Translations under genes and position numbers: made by a program
Shown: one piece after another, positions 8,987 to 17,522 of the stretch
Layout of the letters: each line of letters starts with the position of its first letter
Numbering within the stretch: the first letter of the stretch is position 1
The notes under the pieces: generated by a model
What the model saw: only the letters and a program-made list of their open reading frames with translations
The model's database searches: none
Told to the model about the DNA's origin: nothing
Assembly: GCA_963662035.1 (NCBI GenBank)
Contig: CAVLDO010000009.1
Span: forward strand, 1 to 64,000
Direction: 5' to 3'
Origin: Equibacterium sp963662035
GTDB lineage: Bacteria > Bacteroidota > Bacteroidia > Bacteroidales > UBA932
Length of the DNA stretch: 64,000 nucleotides

Positions 8987-9068
8987 TGCGGGCGAAGGGA
9001 CTCGAACCCTTACGCCGCAAGGCACCAGATCCTAAGTCTGGCTTGGCTACCAATTACAACACGCCCGC
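8987..9068 (-). tRNA. tRNA-Leu (anticodon TAG)
   Basis: An 82-base class II tRNA on the minus strand. The acceptor stem is GCGGGCG paired with CGCCCGC, the anticodon loop is CTTAGGA (anticodon TAG), a variable arm is present, and the T arm contains GGTTCGAGTCC. The 3' CCA is not encoded. A promoter of the Bacteroidota type lies just upstream. Confidence 0.95.
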
Positions 9069-9076
9069 ATCAGATG

Positions 9077-9106
9077 CAAAGATATCTATTTTTGGAAATC
9101 TGACAA
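9077..9106 (-). promoter_or_regulatory. Promoter of tRNA-Leu
   Basis: On the minus strand TTG (9104-9106), a 19-base spacer and TATCTTTG (9077-9084) match the Bacteroidota -33/-7 pattern. The predicted start is only a few bases before the mature tRNA 5' end at 9068. Confidence 0.7.
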
Positions 9107-9143
9107 TTTTTGTACATTGCGGAAATTTGACAATCGCATAATT

Positions 9144-11675
9144 ATGAAGAGATCCGCTCTGTTTCTCGCGGCCTGCGCAATGGCGCTCTGCACGCAGCCC
9201 GATGCATCCGCTCAGGCACAACCCCAGTCAACAGGGGGCAAGGTAAAACCGGAAAAAGAACAAATCGCCGCCCCGGCTTCCGCACAGAAGTCCGTGGACA
9301 CAATCGCGGTGCAGCAGCTGCGTTACAGGGGACCGTTCTCTCTGGACGCGCCGTATGTGACCGACTCCACCGATGCGGCGGGGGCCAAATATGACCCTTT
9401 TGAAGAGATGCTTTCCCGCACCGTGCCGCCGGATTATATGGATGCGGCGCCGGAAGCCTCTCTCCCGTCGAAAAGCGGCAAAACGCAGATGCACATAGCC
9501 GGCTTCTATGTTGAAAACCGCAGCTTCGCAAAGGTAGACCTGATTTATGAGGGGCCCGAAAAGCACAAGCTCTTTGTGGACGGCAAGATCGCCGCACAGA
9601 GCGGCATCGCCCTTGAGCCGGGCACTCACGCGTTCGCCCTCAAATACATCACCGACACCACCGATGCCGCTGCTCTCAAGGTCTCACTGGCCACCAAAGG
9701 CAGCCTGCAGCTGCGCGACGAAGAGAGCCGCATTCTCTCGCTGGATATCAACACCCAGGGGGTCGGCTGCAACTATGCCAGCCTGAGCGCCGGCGGCAAA
9801 TACTACATAGTCGGCGGCTATCTGATCAAGGACAATGGCGAGAGCGAGCGGCGCTATGAGATTTTTGACGCGCTCAGCGGCAAACTGCTGCTGCGTCCCG
9901 ACAAATTCGAAGGGTGGATGCCCACAAGCGACCGCTTCTACTTTACAGAAAGCGGCATCAGCGGCAGGCGCATCGTGACGGTGGACCCCGCCACGCAGCA
10001 GCGCACGATAATCGCGGAAAACATACCCGAGGGCAGCTTTACAATAGCCCCTACGGAGGACTTTGCCATATATACGATGGTGACGGAGGGGCCCAAGGAG
10101 GGCGAAGTGCACCAGATTCTGGTGCCCGACGACCGTCAGAGCGGCTGGCGCAACCGTTTCCATCTGGTAAAATATGACTTTGCCGATGAATCTCAGAAGC
10201 GTCTGACCTTCGGCCACCGCAACGCCTGGATCAACGACATCAGCGCCGACGGCCGCCACATCCTGTTCACCACGGACGGCTACGACCTGGGCAAGCGCCC
10301 CACAACCCTGCAGACTCTGCTCAGAATGGACCTTGAGACAATGGCGGTGGACACGCTCGCCCTTAAAGACGGCTTCATCGCATCGGCCATATTCTCTCCC
10401 GACGGCACGCAGGCAGCCGTGGTGGGCAGCGCCGAGGCCTTTGACCACATAGGGCAGGTGCTTCCCGAGGGGCGTATTCCCAATATGACGGAATACCAGA
10501 TTTATATAGTGGATATCGCCACCAAGGCGGTGACTCCCATAACCAAGGAGTTTGACCCTTCGGTAAAAGAGATAGAGTGGAGCGCCTACGACGGCAAAAT
10601 CTACCTCTCGGCAGATGATAGGGACTGCGTGAACCTCTACCGCATTGACCCCAAGACGGCAAAAAGCGAGCGTCTGGCCAATCAGGAGGAGTACCTCTAC
10701 AACTTCTCGATAAGCAGGAAGAGCCCGATGCTGATTTATGCCGGACAGAGCCTGACCACCGCCGACCGCGTGTGGCTGCTGAACACCAAAAAAGGCAAGA
10801 ACACGCTGGTGGCCGACTACAGCGCCGAAAAACTTGCCGGGGTGAGAATGGGCGAGGGCGGCGGCTACGAATTCACCAGCAGCCGCGGCGATGCCATCAA
10901 CTGCTTCTACGTGCTCCCTCCCGACTTTGACGCCGCAAAGAAATATCCGATGCTGGTGCACTATTACGGCGGCTGCAGCCCCTCCGCCCGCTACAGCATC
11001 GGCTCCTACTCACCCCAGTATTATGCGGCGCAGGGCTATGTGTTCCTGGTCGTGAACCCTTCCGGCGCTTCGGGCTTCGGCCAGGAATTCGCCTCGCGGC
11101 ACGTCAACACTGCGGGTCAAGGTGTCGCGGAGGATATTCTGGAGGCTGTGGAACACTTCTGCCGGGACCACAAATATGTCGACCGCCAGCACATAGGCTG
11201 CTTCAGCGCATCGTATGGCGGATTTATGACCCAGCTGCTGCTGGCCAAGAGCGACCTGTTCGCCGCCGGCATCTCCCATGCCGGCATCAGCGACCACACC
11301 AGCTACTGGGGCGAGGGCTACTGGGGATACTCATACAGCGAAGTGTCGATGGCCAACAGCTACCCTTGGAACGCCAAGGATCTCTATGTTGACAACAGCC
11401 CGCTCTATATGGCTGACCAGATACACACTCCGCTGCTGTTCCTGCACGGATCGGCCGACACCAACGTCCCCATCGGAGAGAGCATCCAGATGTTCACCGC
11501 CCTCAAACTTCTGGGCTGCGAAACTGCGTTTGTGGTGGTTGACGGCGAGGATCACGGCATCCGCGATTATGCAAAGCGCCGCCAGTGGCTGCGCACCATC
11601 TCGGCCTGGTTTGCCAAGTATCTCAAGGAGGATTCCACCTGGTGGGACGAACTGTATCCTCCCAAAGACTTGTAA
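9144..11675 (+). CDS. S9-family prolyl oligopeptidase / dipeptidyl-peptidase IV-like exopeptidase
   Basis: An exported serine peptidase of 843 aa. The N-terminal signal peptide MKRSALFLAACAMALCTQPDASAQ is followed by a beta-propeller region (about 150-600) and a C-terminal alpha/beta-hydrolase domain. The catalytic triad is visible: Ser690 in SASYGGF, Asp772 in HGSADTNVP and His804 in GEDHGIRD. Such enzymes trim dipeptides, often after proline, from peptides in the periplasm and feed peptide catabolism. The ATG at 9144 begins the signal peptide. It stands alone; the next gene starts 117 bases on behind its own promoter-like box. Confidence 0.9.
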   Translation: MKRSALFLAACAMALCTQPDASAQAQPQSTGGKVKPEKEQIAAPASAQKSVDTIAVQQLRYRGPFSLDAPYVTDSTDAAGAKYDPFEEMLSRTVPPDYMDAAPEASLPSKSGKTQMHIAGFYVENRSFAKVDLIYEGPEKHKLFVDGKIAAQSGIALEPGTHAFALKYITDTTDAAALKVSLATKGSLQLRDEESRILSLDINTQGVGCNYASLSAGGKYYIVGGYLIKDNGESERRYEIFDALSGKLLLRPDKFEGWMPTSDRFYFTESGISGRRIVTVDPATQQRTIIAENIPEGSFTIAPTEDFAIYTMVTEGPKEGEVHQILVPDDRQSGWRNRFHLVKYDFADESQKRLTFGHRNAWINDISADGRHILFTTDGYDLGKRPTTLQTLLRMDLETMAVDTLALKDGFIASAIFSPDGTQAAVVGSAEAFDHIGQVLPEGRIPNMTEYQIYIVDIATKAVTPITKEFDPSVKEIEWSAYDGKIYLSADDRDCVNLYRIDPKTAKSERLANQEEYLYNFSISRKSPMLIYAGQSLTTADRVWLLNTKKGKNTLVADYSAEKLAGVRMGEGGGYEFTSSRGDAINCFYVLPPDFDAAKKYPMLVHYYGGCSPSARYSIGSYSPQYYAAQGYVFLVVNPSGASGFGQEFASRHVNTAGQGVAEDILEAVEHFCRDHKYVDRQHIGCFSASYGGFMTQLLLAKSDLFAAGISHAGISDHTSYWGEGYWGYSYSEVSMANSYPWNAKDLYVDNSPLYMADQIHTPLLFLHGSADTNVPIGESIQMFTALKLLGCETAFVVVDGEDHGIRDYAKRRQWLRTISAWFAKYLKEDSTWWDELYPPKDL

Positions 11676-11743
11676 GAGATTTTGAAAACGGAAATGTTTT
11701 AGAAAATATCCGGGATTTTTCTCTCAAACGGCGGCGGCAAGGG

Positions 11744-11751
11744 TAACTTTG
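11744..11751 (+). promoter_or_regulatory. Predicted -7 box of the DUF4493 lipoprotein gene
   Basis: TAACTTTG matches TAnnTTTG and lies 41 bases before the ATG at 11793. The -33 element is not obvious. Confidence 0.4.
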
Positions 11752-11792
11752 CCGCTGCGATTTTGTTTAACAACCTAAAAACGGAGGTAAAA

Positions 11793-12881
11793 ATGAGAAG
11801 AAGATTTGAGGCGAAGGGAATTTATGCTGCCTTCGCAATTGCGTCTGCGGCGGCGCTTGCGGCCGGATGCGGACTGTCGGAAAACGAGGAGGCCATCCTG
11901 GATCTGAACATCAGGCAGGAGACGACCTTCGCCACAAAGGCGGGAGGAGTGGCGCTGCCCGACACAAACCTGTTTGTGCTGCAGATAAACAATGCGTCGG
12001 GAGAGAGCGTCTACAACGGACTCTACGGGGCGCGACCCCAGAAAATCGCCGTGCCCGCAGGCACCTATGAATTATCCCTTGTGAGTCAGAAAGACCCGGC
12101 TCCTGCCTGGGACAACCCAGTTTATGGCGACAATCTGAGCGTGGTGGCCGCCAGCGGAGAAAAGGTCAGCGTGAGCTTTCTCTGCAAAATGATGAATGCC
12201 GGGGTCAAGGTCAATATGACGCCGCGCTACATCTCTAAGTATCCCGGAACTCTCACCGTGAGCCAGGAGGAGGGATCGCTGGACTACACGTCGGCCGAGA
12301 GCAGATACGGCTATTTTGACGCCGGCAACGCCACTTTCACAGCCGTGGCGGGCGACGGTTCGCAGCAGAAACTCTTCAGCAAGCTGCTCTCGGCCGGACA
12401 GATGCTCACGCTGACGCTGGATACCGGCACGCTGGACAGCGAAGGTACAGTCACGGTACAGCTGGACACCTCGGCCACCTATCTGAGCCAGACGATTCTT
12501 GTGGATGAATATCAGGATGTTGCGGGCGACGGGCTCAGCAGCGCCACAGCCTACAGCATAGCCCAGGCAGCGGCCCATCCCGACGAGACCGTGTGGGTGT
12601 GGGGCTACATCGTGGGGGGTGACCTCTCCGGCAGCGGTATCAAATTCGAGGCTCCGTTTACCAAAAACAGCAACATAGCGATTGCCGCGAGTCCGGCGTG
12701 CACCACACGGGACGAGTGCGCGGCGGTGGAACTCGCCAGCGGAAGCGACCTGCGCGAGAGCGTGAACCTGGTGGACCACCCGGAGAGGCTCGGCTCAAAA
12801 ATCTACATCAAGGGCACCATAACGGCCTCTTACTTCGATCTGACCGGCATCAAAAGCGTGAAGGATTTTGTTCTGGAATAA
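11793..12881 (+). CDS. Lipoprotein with DUF4493-like and DUF6359-like domains
   Basis: A predicted surface or periplasmic lipoprotein of 362 aa. The signal peptide ends in the lipobox LAAGC, with Cys26 as the lipidated residue. Residues about 30-150 resemble DUF4493, a beta-sandwich seen in Bacteroidales cell-surface lipoproteins. The C-terminal 110 residues (from GLSSATAYSIAQA to KDFVLE) resemble the OB-like DUF6359 domain. A GGAGG sequence lies 7 bases before the chosen ATG, unusual in this phylum. Role unknown; such proteins are suspected carbohydrate or host-surface binders. The domain names are recalled by pattern, not searched. Confidence 0.65.
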   Translation: MRRRFEAKGIYAAFAIASAAALAAGCGLSENEEAILDLNIRQETTFATKAGGVALPDTNLFVLQINNASGESVYNGLYGARPQKIAVPAGTYELSLVSQKDPAPAWDNPVYGDNLSVVAASGEKVSVSFLCKMMNAGVKVNMTPRYISKYPGTLTVSQEEGSLDYTSAESRYGYFDAGNATFTAVAGDGSQQKLFSKLLSAGQMLTLTLDTGTLDSEGTVTVQLDTSATYLSQTILVDEYQDVAGDGLSSATAYSIAQAAAHPDETVWVWGYIVGGDLSGSGIKFEAPFTKNSNIAIAASPACTTRDECAAVELASGSDLRESVNLVDHPERLGSKIYIKGTITASYFDLTGIKSVKDFVLE

Positions 12882-12886
12882 AAAAT

Positions 12887-12917
12887 TTTGTTTATTGACG
12901 ATAAAACCATACATTTG
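12887..12917 (+). promoter_or_regulatory. Promoter of tRNA-Lys
   Basis: TTTG (12887-12890), a 19-base spacer and TACATTTG (12910-12917) match the Bacteroidota promoter exactly, about 40 bases before the tRNA. Confidence 0.8.
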
Positions 12918-12957
12918 CACTCCCAAAAAGTGACGCAAGGCCGCTTCAAGGGAGTCT

Positions 12958-13030
12958 GACTCGCTAGCTCAGTTGGTAGAGCACAGCACTTTTAATGCTG
13001 GGGTCTTGGGTTCGAGCCCCAAGCGGGTCA
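12958..13030 (+). tRNA. tRNA-Lys (anticodon TTT)
   Basis: A 73-base tRNA. The acceptor arms GACTCGC and GCGGGTC pair with one G-T wobble. The D arm contains AGCTCAGTTGGTAGAGC, the anticodon loop is CTTTTAA (anticodon TTT) and the T loop is GGTTCGAGCC. CCA is not encoded. Confidence 0.97.
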
Positions 13031-13058
13031 CATAAGTTTTTCATGAGTGTTTGATATT

Positions 13059-13090
13059 AAGGTCCGCCATTAGCGGCCTTTTTTGTTTTT
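13059..13090 (+). terminator. Terminator of tRNA-Lys
   Basis: A stem AAGG-CCGC / GCGG-CCTT with one bulged T and a five-base loop is followed by a T-rich run, 30 bases after the tRNA. Confidence 0.75.
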
Positions 13091-13107
13091 ATGCACTTGT
13101 GCAAGCA

Positions 13108-13141
13108 GGAAGGCCGGCTCCGAGAATAGGGCCGGCCTTCC
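13108..13141. repeat. Inverted repeat downstream of the ACT gene
   Basis: Perfect 11-base arms GGAAGGCCGGC / GCCGGCCTTCC (13108-13118 and 13131-13141) with a 12-base loop. There is no T-run on either side. It lies just past the end of the asnA-trpB2-paaK-ACT unit and may protect its mRNA end or act as a factor-dependent terminator. Confidence 0.55.
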
Positions 13142-13161
13142 GTGTCTTTGAGCCTCGGGCG

Positions 13162-13548
13162 TTACTGCTCGTTTATGAGTTTCTCGCAGAGTTCGATGTT
13201 GTCGGGGCGGATGATTACCTTGGCGGAGCCGCATTGGCTGAAGGCGTACATATACTCGATGGAGATGCCGCCCTGCGACAGGCGGTTCATATAGGGTGCG
13301 ATTGCGCCCGGCCTGTCGGGGCACACGAGGCACACCACATCGGTGGTGTTCACTGCAAAACCGGCGTTGCGCAGGGCAGCCACGGCCCGTTCGTTGTCGT
13401 CTACAATCAGTCGGAGGATGCCGAAATCAGAATTCTCCGATACGGTGAAAGCCTGCATATCCACGCCGGCTTCGCCCAGAATGTTGGTGACCTCCGTAAA
13501 GCGGCCGATCTTGTTCTGCAGAAAAATGGAGAGCTGTTTGATGATCAT
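13162..13548 (-). CDS. Tandem ACT-domain protein
   Basis: A 128-aa protein made of two ACT domains (about 1-65 and 66-128), beginning MIIKQLSIFLQNKIGRF. ACT domains bind amino acids and usually sense them. This type of stand-alone double-ACT protein typically sits beside a phenylacetate-CoA ligase in anaerobes, as here, 7 bases after paaK. It probably tunes the ligase or a partner in response to an aromatic amino acid. No DNA-binding or catalytic domain is present. Confidence 0.8.
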   Translation of the reverse strand: MIIKQLSIFLQNKIGRFTEVTNILGEAGVDMQAFTVSENSDFGILRLIVDDNERAVAALRNAGFAVNTTDVVCLVCPDRPGAIAPYMNRLSQGGISIEYMYAFSQCGSAKVIIRPDNIELCEKLINEQ

Positions 13549-13555
13549 AGTTATT

Positions 13556-14857
13556 TTAGATTTTACGTAAGTCCTTCACGTGTTTTGCCTTGCCGGCGGA
13601 ACGCTCTATGCTGCCGGGCTCCGCTATGCGCACATCGCACTTGATTCCCACCACGCTGCAGATGCGGCCGGTGATGCCGCGCGCGAGGGTGTTCATCGCC
13701 CCCACGCTGTCGCTGTAGCACTCGGGACGCAGCTCCACATCCAAGGCGAATGTGTCGGTGTTGTCCTTGCGGTCTACGGTGATGAAATACTGCCCGTTGC
13801 ACTCGGCAAACTCCATAATCACCGATTCTATCTGCGTGGGGAACACGTTCACGCCGCGGATGATGAGCATATCGTCGGTGCGGCCCATAATCTTGTTCAT
13901 TCTGACCGCCGTGCGGCCGCAGCTGCATCTGCAAAAGTTGAGGCTGGTCAGATCGCGGGTGCGGTAGCGGATCACCGGCATCCCCTCTTTGGTGAGGGTG
14001 GTGAACACCAGCTCCCCCTCGCTTCCGCCGGGCAGCTGGCGCAGGGTCACGGGGTCGATGATTTCGGGGTAGAACATATCCTCCCAGATGTGGGTTCCGC
14101 TCTGACATTCGCACTCGCCGCCCACGCCGGGGCCGCTGACCTCAGTGAGGCCGTAGATGTCGTATGCTTTGATGTGCAGCTTGCCCTCAAGCTCGGCGCG
14201 CATATTCTCGCTCCAGGGCTCGGCGCCGAACGCTCCCACCTTCAGGTGCATATCCTCCACCGAGAGCGTGTCACTCGCCTGCAGGCTCTCGGCCAGAAAC
14301 AGCGCGTAGGAGGGGGTGCAGCAGAGGGCGGTGACCCCGAGGTCCTTCATCAGAAGGAGCTGCTTGGCAGTGTTGCCGCTGCTGGTCGGGAGCACCGCGC
14401 AGCCCACTTTGGAGGCTCCGTCGTGGGCGCCCAGACCGCCGGTGAAGAGGCCGTAGCCGTAGGACACCTGCACTATGTCCTCTTTCGTGAGGCCGTAGGC
14501 GGTCAGGCACCGTGCCACCCCCTCGCTCCAGCAATCAAGGTCGTGGCGGGTGTAGCCGGCCACTATGGGCTTGCCTGTGGTGCCGCTGGAGGCGTGGAAG
14601 CGGACAATCTCGCTCATCGGGGCGGCGAAGGTGCCGATGGGGTAGTAGTCCCTGAGATCCTGCTTGGTCATAAAAGGGAGCTTGTGCAGATCCTCTATGC
14701 CCTTGATGTCAGAGGGGGAGACCCCTGCGGCATCCATCCTGTCGTGGTAGAAGCCTACATTGTCGTATGTGTATTTTACCTGCCTTACCAGCCGCTCGCT
14801 TTGAAGGGCGGTGAGCTCTTCGCGCGGCATACACTCCATTTTGGCGTTCCAGTACAT
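13556..14857 (-). CDS. paaK: Phenylacetate-CoA ligase
   Basis: Activates phenylacetate or a related aryl acid to its CoA thioester using ATP, in the cytoplasm; 433 aa, normal for the family. The AMP-binding loop SSGTTGKPIV is near residues 87-96, YGLTEVSGPG is the adenine-site motif, and RTRDLTSL and GRTDDM are further core blocks. The C-terminal AMP-binding domain follows. The ATG at 14857 (MYWNAKMECM) was chosen; in-frame codons upstream run into trpB2. In gut anaerobes this ligase handles aryl acids from aromatic amino acid fermentation or their reverse, reductive carboxylation. Its place between trpB2 and ACT supports aromatic amino acid metabolism. Confidence 0.9.
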   Translation of the reverse strand: MYWNAKMECMPREELTALQSERLVRQVKYTYDNVGFYHDRMDAAGVSPSDIKGIEDLHKLPFMTKQDLRDYYPIGTFAAPMSEIVRFHASSGTTGKPIVAGYTRHDLDCWSEGVARCLTAYGLTKEDIVQVSYGYGLFTGGLGAHDGASKVGCAVLPTSSGNTAKQLLLMKDLGVTALCCTPSYALFLAESLQASDTLSVEDMHLKVGAFGAEPWSENMRAELEGKLHIKAYDIYGLTEVSGPGVGGECECQSGTHIWEDMFYPEIIDPVTLRQLPGGSEGELVFTTLTKEGMPVIRYRTRDLTSLNFCRCSCGRTAVRMNKIMGRTDDMLIIRGVNVFPTQIESVIMEFAECNGQYFITVDRKDNTDTFALDVELRPECYSDSVGAMNTLARGITGRICSVVGIKCDVRIAEPGSIERSAGKAKHVKDLRKI

Positions 14858-14868
14858 CCCTCGGGCGC

Positions 14869-16236
14869 TTAAAGTTTTATCTGCTCTTTGAGAGCCGCGA
14901 TGTTGGCCCGGATATATTCGTCGCTCACCTCGCCGTTTTCCAGATCGCCGGCCAGATACTGGTCGTAGGCACTCACGTCTATCAGGCCGTGACCCGAGAG
15001 GTTGAACAGGATAACCTGCGGTTTGCCCGCCTCGTCGCACTTCTTGGCCTCGCGGATGGCTGCCGCTATGGCGTGGCACGACTCGGGTGCGGGGATGATG
15101 CCCTCCGCCTTGGCAAACAAGAGCCCTTTCTCGAAGGTCTCCAGCTGGGGGATGTCCACTGCCTCTATATAGCCGTCCTTTGCCAGCTGAGTCACCAGCA
15201 TTCCTGTGCCGTGATAGCGCAGGCCGCCGGCGTGGATGTTGGCGGGGCGGAAGTTGTGGCCGAGGGTGTACATCGGAATCAGCGGGGTGAAGCCCGCCTC
15301 GTCGCCGAAATCGTAGTGGAACTCGCCCTTGGTGAACTTGGGGCAGCAGAGGGGTTCGGCCGCTATAAAGCGGGTGTGGCGCTCTCCGGTGAAGTTGTGG
15401 CGCATAAAGGGGAAGGATATGCCGCCGAAGTTGCTGCCGCCGCCGAAGCAGCCGATCACGATGTCGGGGTATTCGCCCGCCATCTGCATCTGCTTCTCCG
15501 CCTCAAGGCCTATTACGCTCTGGTGCAGGGTGACGTGGTTGAGCACCGACCCAAGGGTGTAGCGGCAGTTGGGAGTGGTCATTGCCAGCTCCACCGCCTC
15601 GCTGATGGCAGTGCCCAGCGAACCCTGGTGGTTGGGGTATTTGGTGAGGATGTCCTTGCCGGCGCGGGTGCTCATCGAGGGGGAGGCGATCACCTGCGCC
15701 CCGTAGGCGTGCATAATGCTGCGGCGGTAAGGTTTCTGCTCGTAAGAAATCTTGACCATATATACTGCCGCCTCCAGGCCGAACACCTTGGCGGCGTAGG
15801 AGAGGGCGGAACCCCACTGGCCCGCGCCGGTCTCTGTGGTGACGTTGGTAATGCCCTCCATTTTGCAGTAATAGGCCTGCGGCAGGGCGCTGTTGAGCTT
15901 GTGCGAGCCCACGGGACTCACGCTTTCGTTCTTGAAGTAGATGTGGCAACCGGTGCCGATGGCCTCTTCCAGGCCGTAGGCGCGCACCAGCGGTGTGGAG
16001 CGGTAGCTCTTGTAGAGCTCCCATACCTCATCGGGAACATCTATCCAGGCGTCTGTCTGGTTTAGCTCCTGCTCCGATGCGGTGCGCGAAAAAATATGGC
16101 TCAGGTCATCGACGGTGACCGGCTCGTGTGTGCTTGGATTGAGCATAGGCAGGGGCTTGTTGGGCATCTCCGCCTGGATGTTGTACCATTTCCGGGGAAT
16201 TTCTTCTTCCGGCAGGATGAATCTCTTCTGTTTCAT
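14869..16236 (-). CDS. trpB: Tryptophan synthase beta chain, TrpB2 type
   Basis: A PLP enzyme of 455 aa joining indole and serine to give tryptophan. The length, the N-terminal extension (RFILPEEEIPRKWYN) and the lack of a nearby trpA mark it as the stand-alone TrpB2 subgroup. The PLP lysine is in GSHKLNSA near residue 113; ETGAGQWG is the indole-channel glutamate block and GCFGGGSNFGG binds the phosphate. It lies between asnA and paaK with gaps of 7 and 11 bases. TrpB2 is thought to salvage free indole, which fits a gut anaerobe exposed to indole. Confidence 0.9.
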   Translation of the reverse strand: MKQKRFILPEEEIPRKWYNIQAEMPNKPLPMLNPSTHEPVTVDDLSHIFSRTASEQELNQTDAWIDVPDEVWELYKSYRSTPLVRAYGLEEAIGTGCHIYFKNESVSPVGSHKLNSALPQAYYCKMEGITNVTTETGAGQWGSALSYAAKVFGLEAAVYMVKISYEQKPYRRSIMHAYGAQVIASPSMSTRAGKDILTKYPNHQGSLGTAISEAVELAMTTPNCRYTLGSVLNHVTLHQSVIGLEAEKQMQMAGEYPDIVIGCFGGGSNFGGISFPFMRHNFTGERHTRFIAAEPLCCPKFTKGEFHYDFGDEAGFTPLIPMYTLGHNFRPANIHAGGLRYHGTGMLVTQLAKDGYIEAVDIPQLETFEKGLLFAKAEGIIPAPESCHAIAAAIREAKKCDEAGKPQVILFNLSGHGLIDVSAYDQYLAGDLENGEVSDEYIRANIAALKEQIKL

Positions 16237-16243
16237 ATCGTTT

Positions 16244-17281
16244 TTAGATTAATTGCATATTGTGGGCTTTGCAGGCCTCGCGCATATCGCCGGGCCAGAT
16301 GCTGGACTGGATTTCGCCGATGTGCCCCTTGCGCAGGAAGTACATGCACAGGCGGCTCTGCCCGATGCCGCCTCCGATGCTCTGCGGCAGTTCACCATCC
16401 AGCAGGCGGCGGTGGAAATAGAGTCCGCGGCGGGCCGTCTGGCCGCTGATTTGAAGCTGGCGCAGCAGAGCCTCGCGGTTCACGCGGATGCCCATCGAGG
16501 AGATTTCGAAGGCGCACTCAAGCACCGGATTCCAGAGCAGGATGTCGCCGTTGAGCCCCTTGAGGCCGTTCTGTGCAACAGTCGACCAGTCGTCATAGTC
16601 CGGCGAGCGGCCGTCGTGAGGCTCGCCGCAAGAGAGCTCGCCGCCGATGCCTATCACGAATACCGCCCCGTGGCGGCGCACAATCTCGTTTTCGCGCTCT
16701 TTGGGGCTGAGTCTCGGATAGAGCTGCAACAACTCCTCGGCGTGTATATAGGTGATTTCGGGGGGCAGGATGGGGGTGATGGCGGGATACTTCTCATACA
16801 CCATATATTCTGTCTGCAGCAGAACATTGTAGATGCCGTCCACCTTGCTCTTGAGATATGCCAGGTTGCGGTCACTTTCTTCAATGACCGCCTCCCAGTC
16901 CCACTGGTCCACATAGAGGGAGTGGAGGTTGTCCAGCTCCTCATCGGGACGGATGGCGTTCATATCGGTGTAGATGCCGTAGCCGGGGCGTATGCCGTAG
17001 TCGGCCAGGGTCATCCTCTTCCACTTGGCAAGGCTGTGGACAATCTCGGCCCGCCGGTCGCCCATATCGCCGATTGCAAAGCTTACGGGACGCTCTATGC
17101 CGTTGAGGTCATCGTTGATTCCGAGACCGCTCTCCACGAAAAGGGGGGCTGTGACGCGGCGCAGGCGCAGCTGCGAGGCGAGACTTTGCTGAAAGAAGTC
17201 CTTGATGCTTTTGATTGCCTGCTCGGTTTCTGCAAGGTTCAGAAGGGGCTTGTAGTTCCGGGGAAGGATAAGTCTGCTCAT
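16244..17281 (-). CDS. asnA: Aspartate-ammonia ligase (asparagine synthetase A)
   Basis: Makes asparagine from aspartate, ATP and ammonia. The protein is 345 aa and class II aminoacyl-tRNA-synthetase-like. Visible blocks include the ALLNLAE-type N-terminus (LLNLAETEQAIKSIKDFF), SGLGINDDLNG, and the C-terminal GGGIGQSRLCM motif 3 arginine. The start MSRLILP at 17281 matches family starts; a GTG-type extension of eight residues is less likely. It is the first gene of a four-gene minus-strand unit, and a TATCTTTG box lies just upstream at 17303-17310. Confidence 0.93.
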   Translation of the reverse strand: MSRLILPRNYKPLLNLAETEQAIKSIKDFFQQSLASQLRLRRVTAPLFVESGLGINDDLNGIERPVSFAIGDMGDRRAEIVHSLAKWKRMTLADYGIRPGYGIYTDMNAIRPDEELDNLHSLYVDQWDWEAVIEESDRNLAYLKSKVDGIYNVLLQTEYMVYEKYPAITPILPPEITYIHAEELLQLYPRLSPKERENEIVRRHGAVFVIGIGGELSCGEPHDGRSPDYDDWSTVAQNGLKGLNGDILLWNPVLECAFEISSMGIRVNREALLRQLQISGQTARRGLYFHRRLLDGELPQSIGGGIGQSRLCMYFLRKGHIGEIQSSIWPGDMREACKAHNMQLI

Positions 17282-17302
17282 AAGGTGTCCAACTATTTCA
17301 GG

Positions 17303-17310
17303 CAAAGATA
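17303..17310 (-). promoter_or_regulatory. Predicted -7 box of the asnA unit
   Basis: The minus strand reads TATCTTTG, a perfect TAnnTTTG, 21 bases before the asnA ATG. The -33 region is A/T-rich without a clear TTTG. Confidence 0.5.
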
Positions 17311-17383
17311 TATTTTTTGTGAATGTTTTTTATTAAATTTGTTATCAACGTTGTGTGTATTCATAAGTGATAGTGAATTGCTG

Positions 17384-17418
17384 AATCCCCCTCGCCGGAG
17401 CCGGTCAGGGGGATTTTT
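17384..17418 (+). terminator. Terminator-like hairpin between trmD and asnA, orphan on the plus strand
   Basis: Arms AATCCCCCT / AGGGGGATT (17384-17392 and 17407-17415) with an inner CCGG-AG-CCGG are followed by five T on the plus strand. Both flanking genes are on the minus strand, so no plus-strand gene is ended here. It may be a dispersed palindromic element. The remainder of the 17282-17522 gap shows no gene I can support. Confidence 0.4.
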
Positions 17419-17522
17419 GACATTCAGACGGCCTGCACTTTGCGTCCCTTGCGCCATCCTCTCACTGGGCGTAACAATCGTGGGCAGGTTTTCTGCGACC
17501 CCATCGCTCCGGGGCGAAAGGG

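Noticed and set aside
9684..10961. Long open frame of 425 codons on the minus strand
   Set aside because: It is a shadow of the S9 peptidase gene; the GC-rich codons leave the opposite strand open. The translation is rich in His and Val with no family motif.
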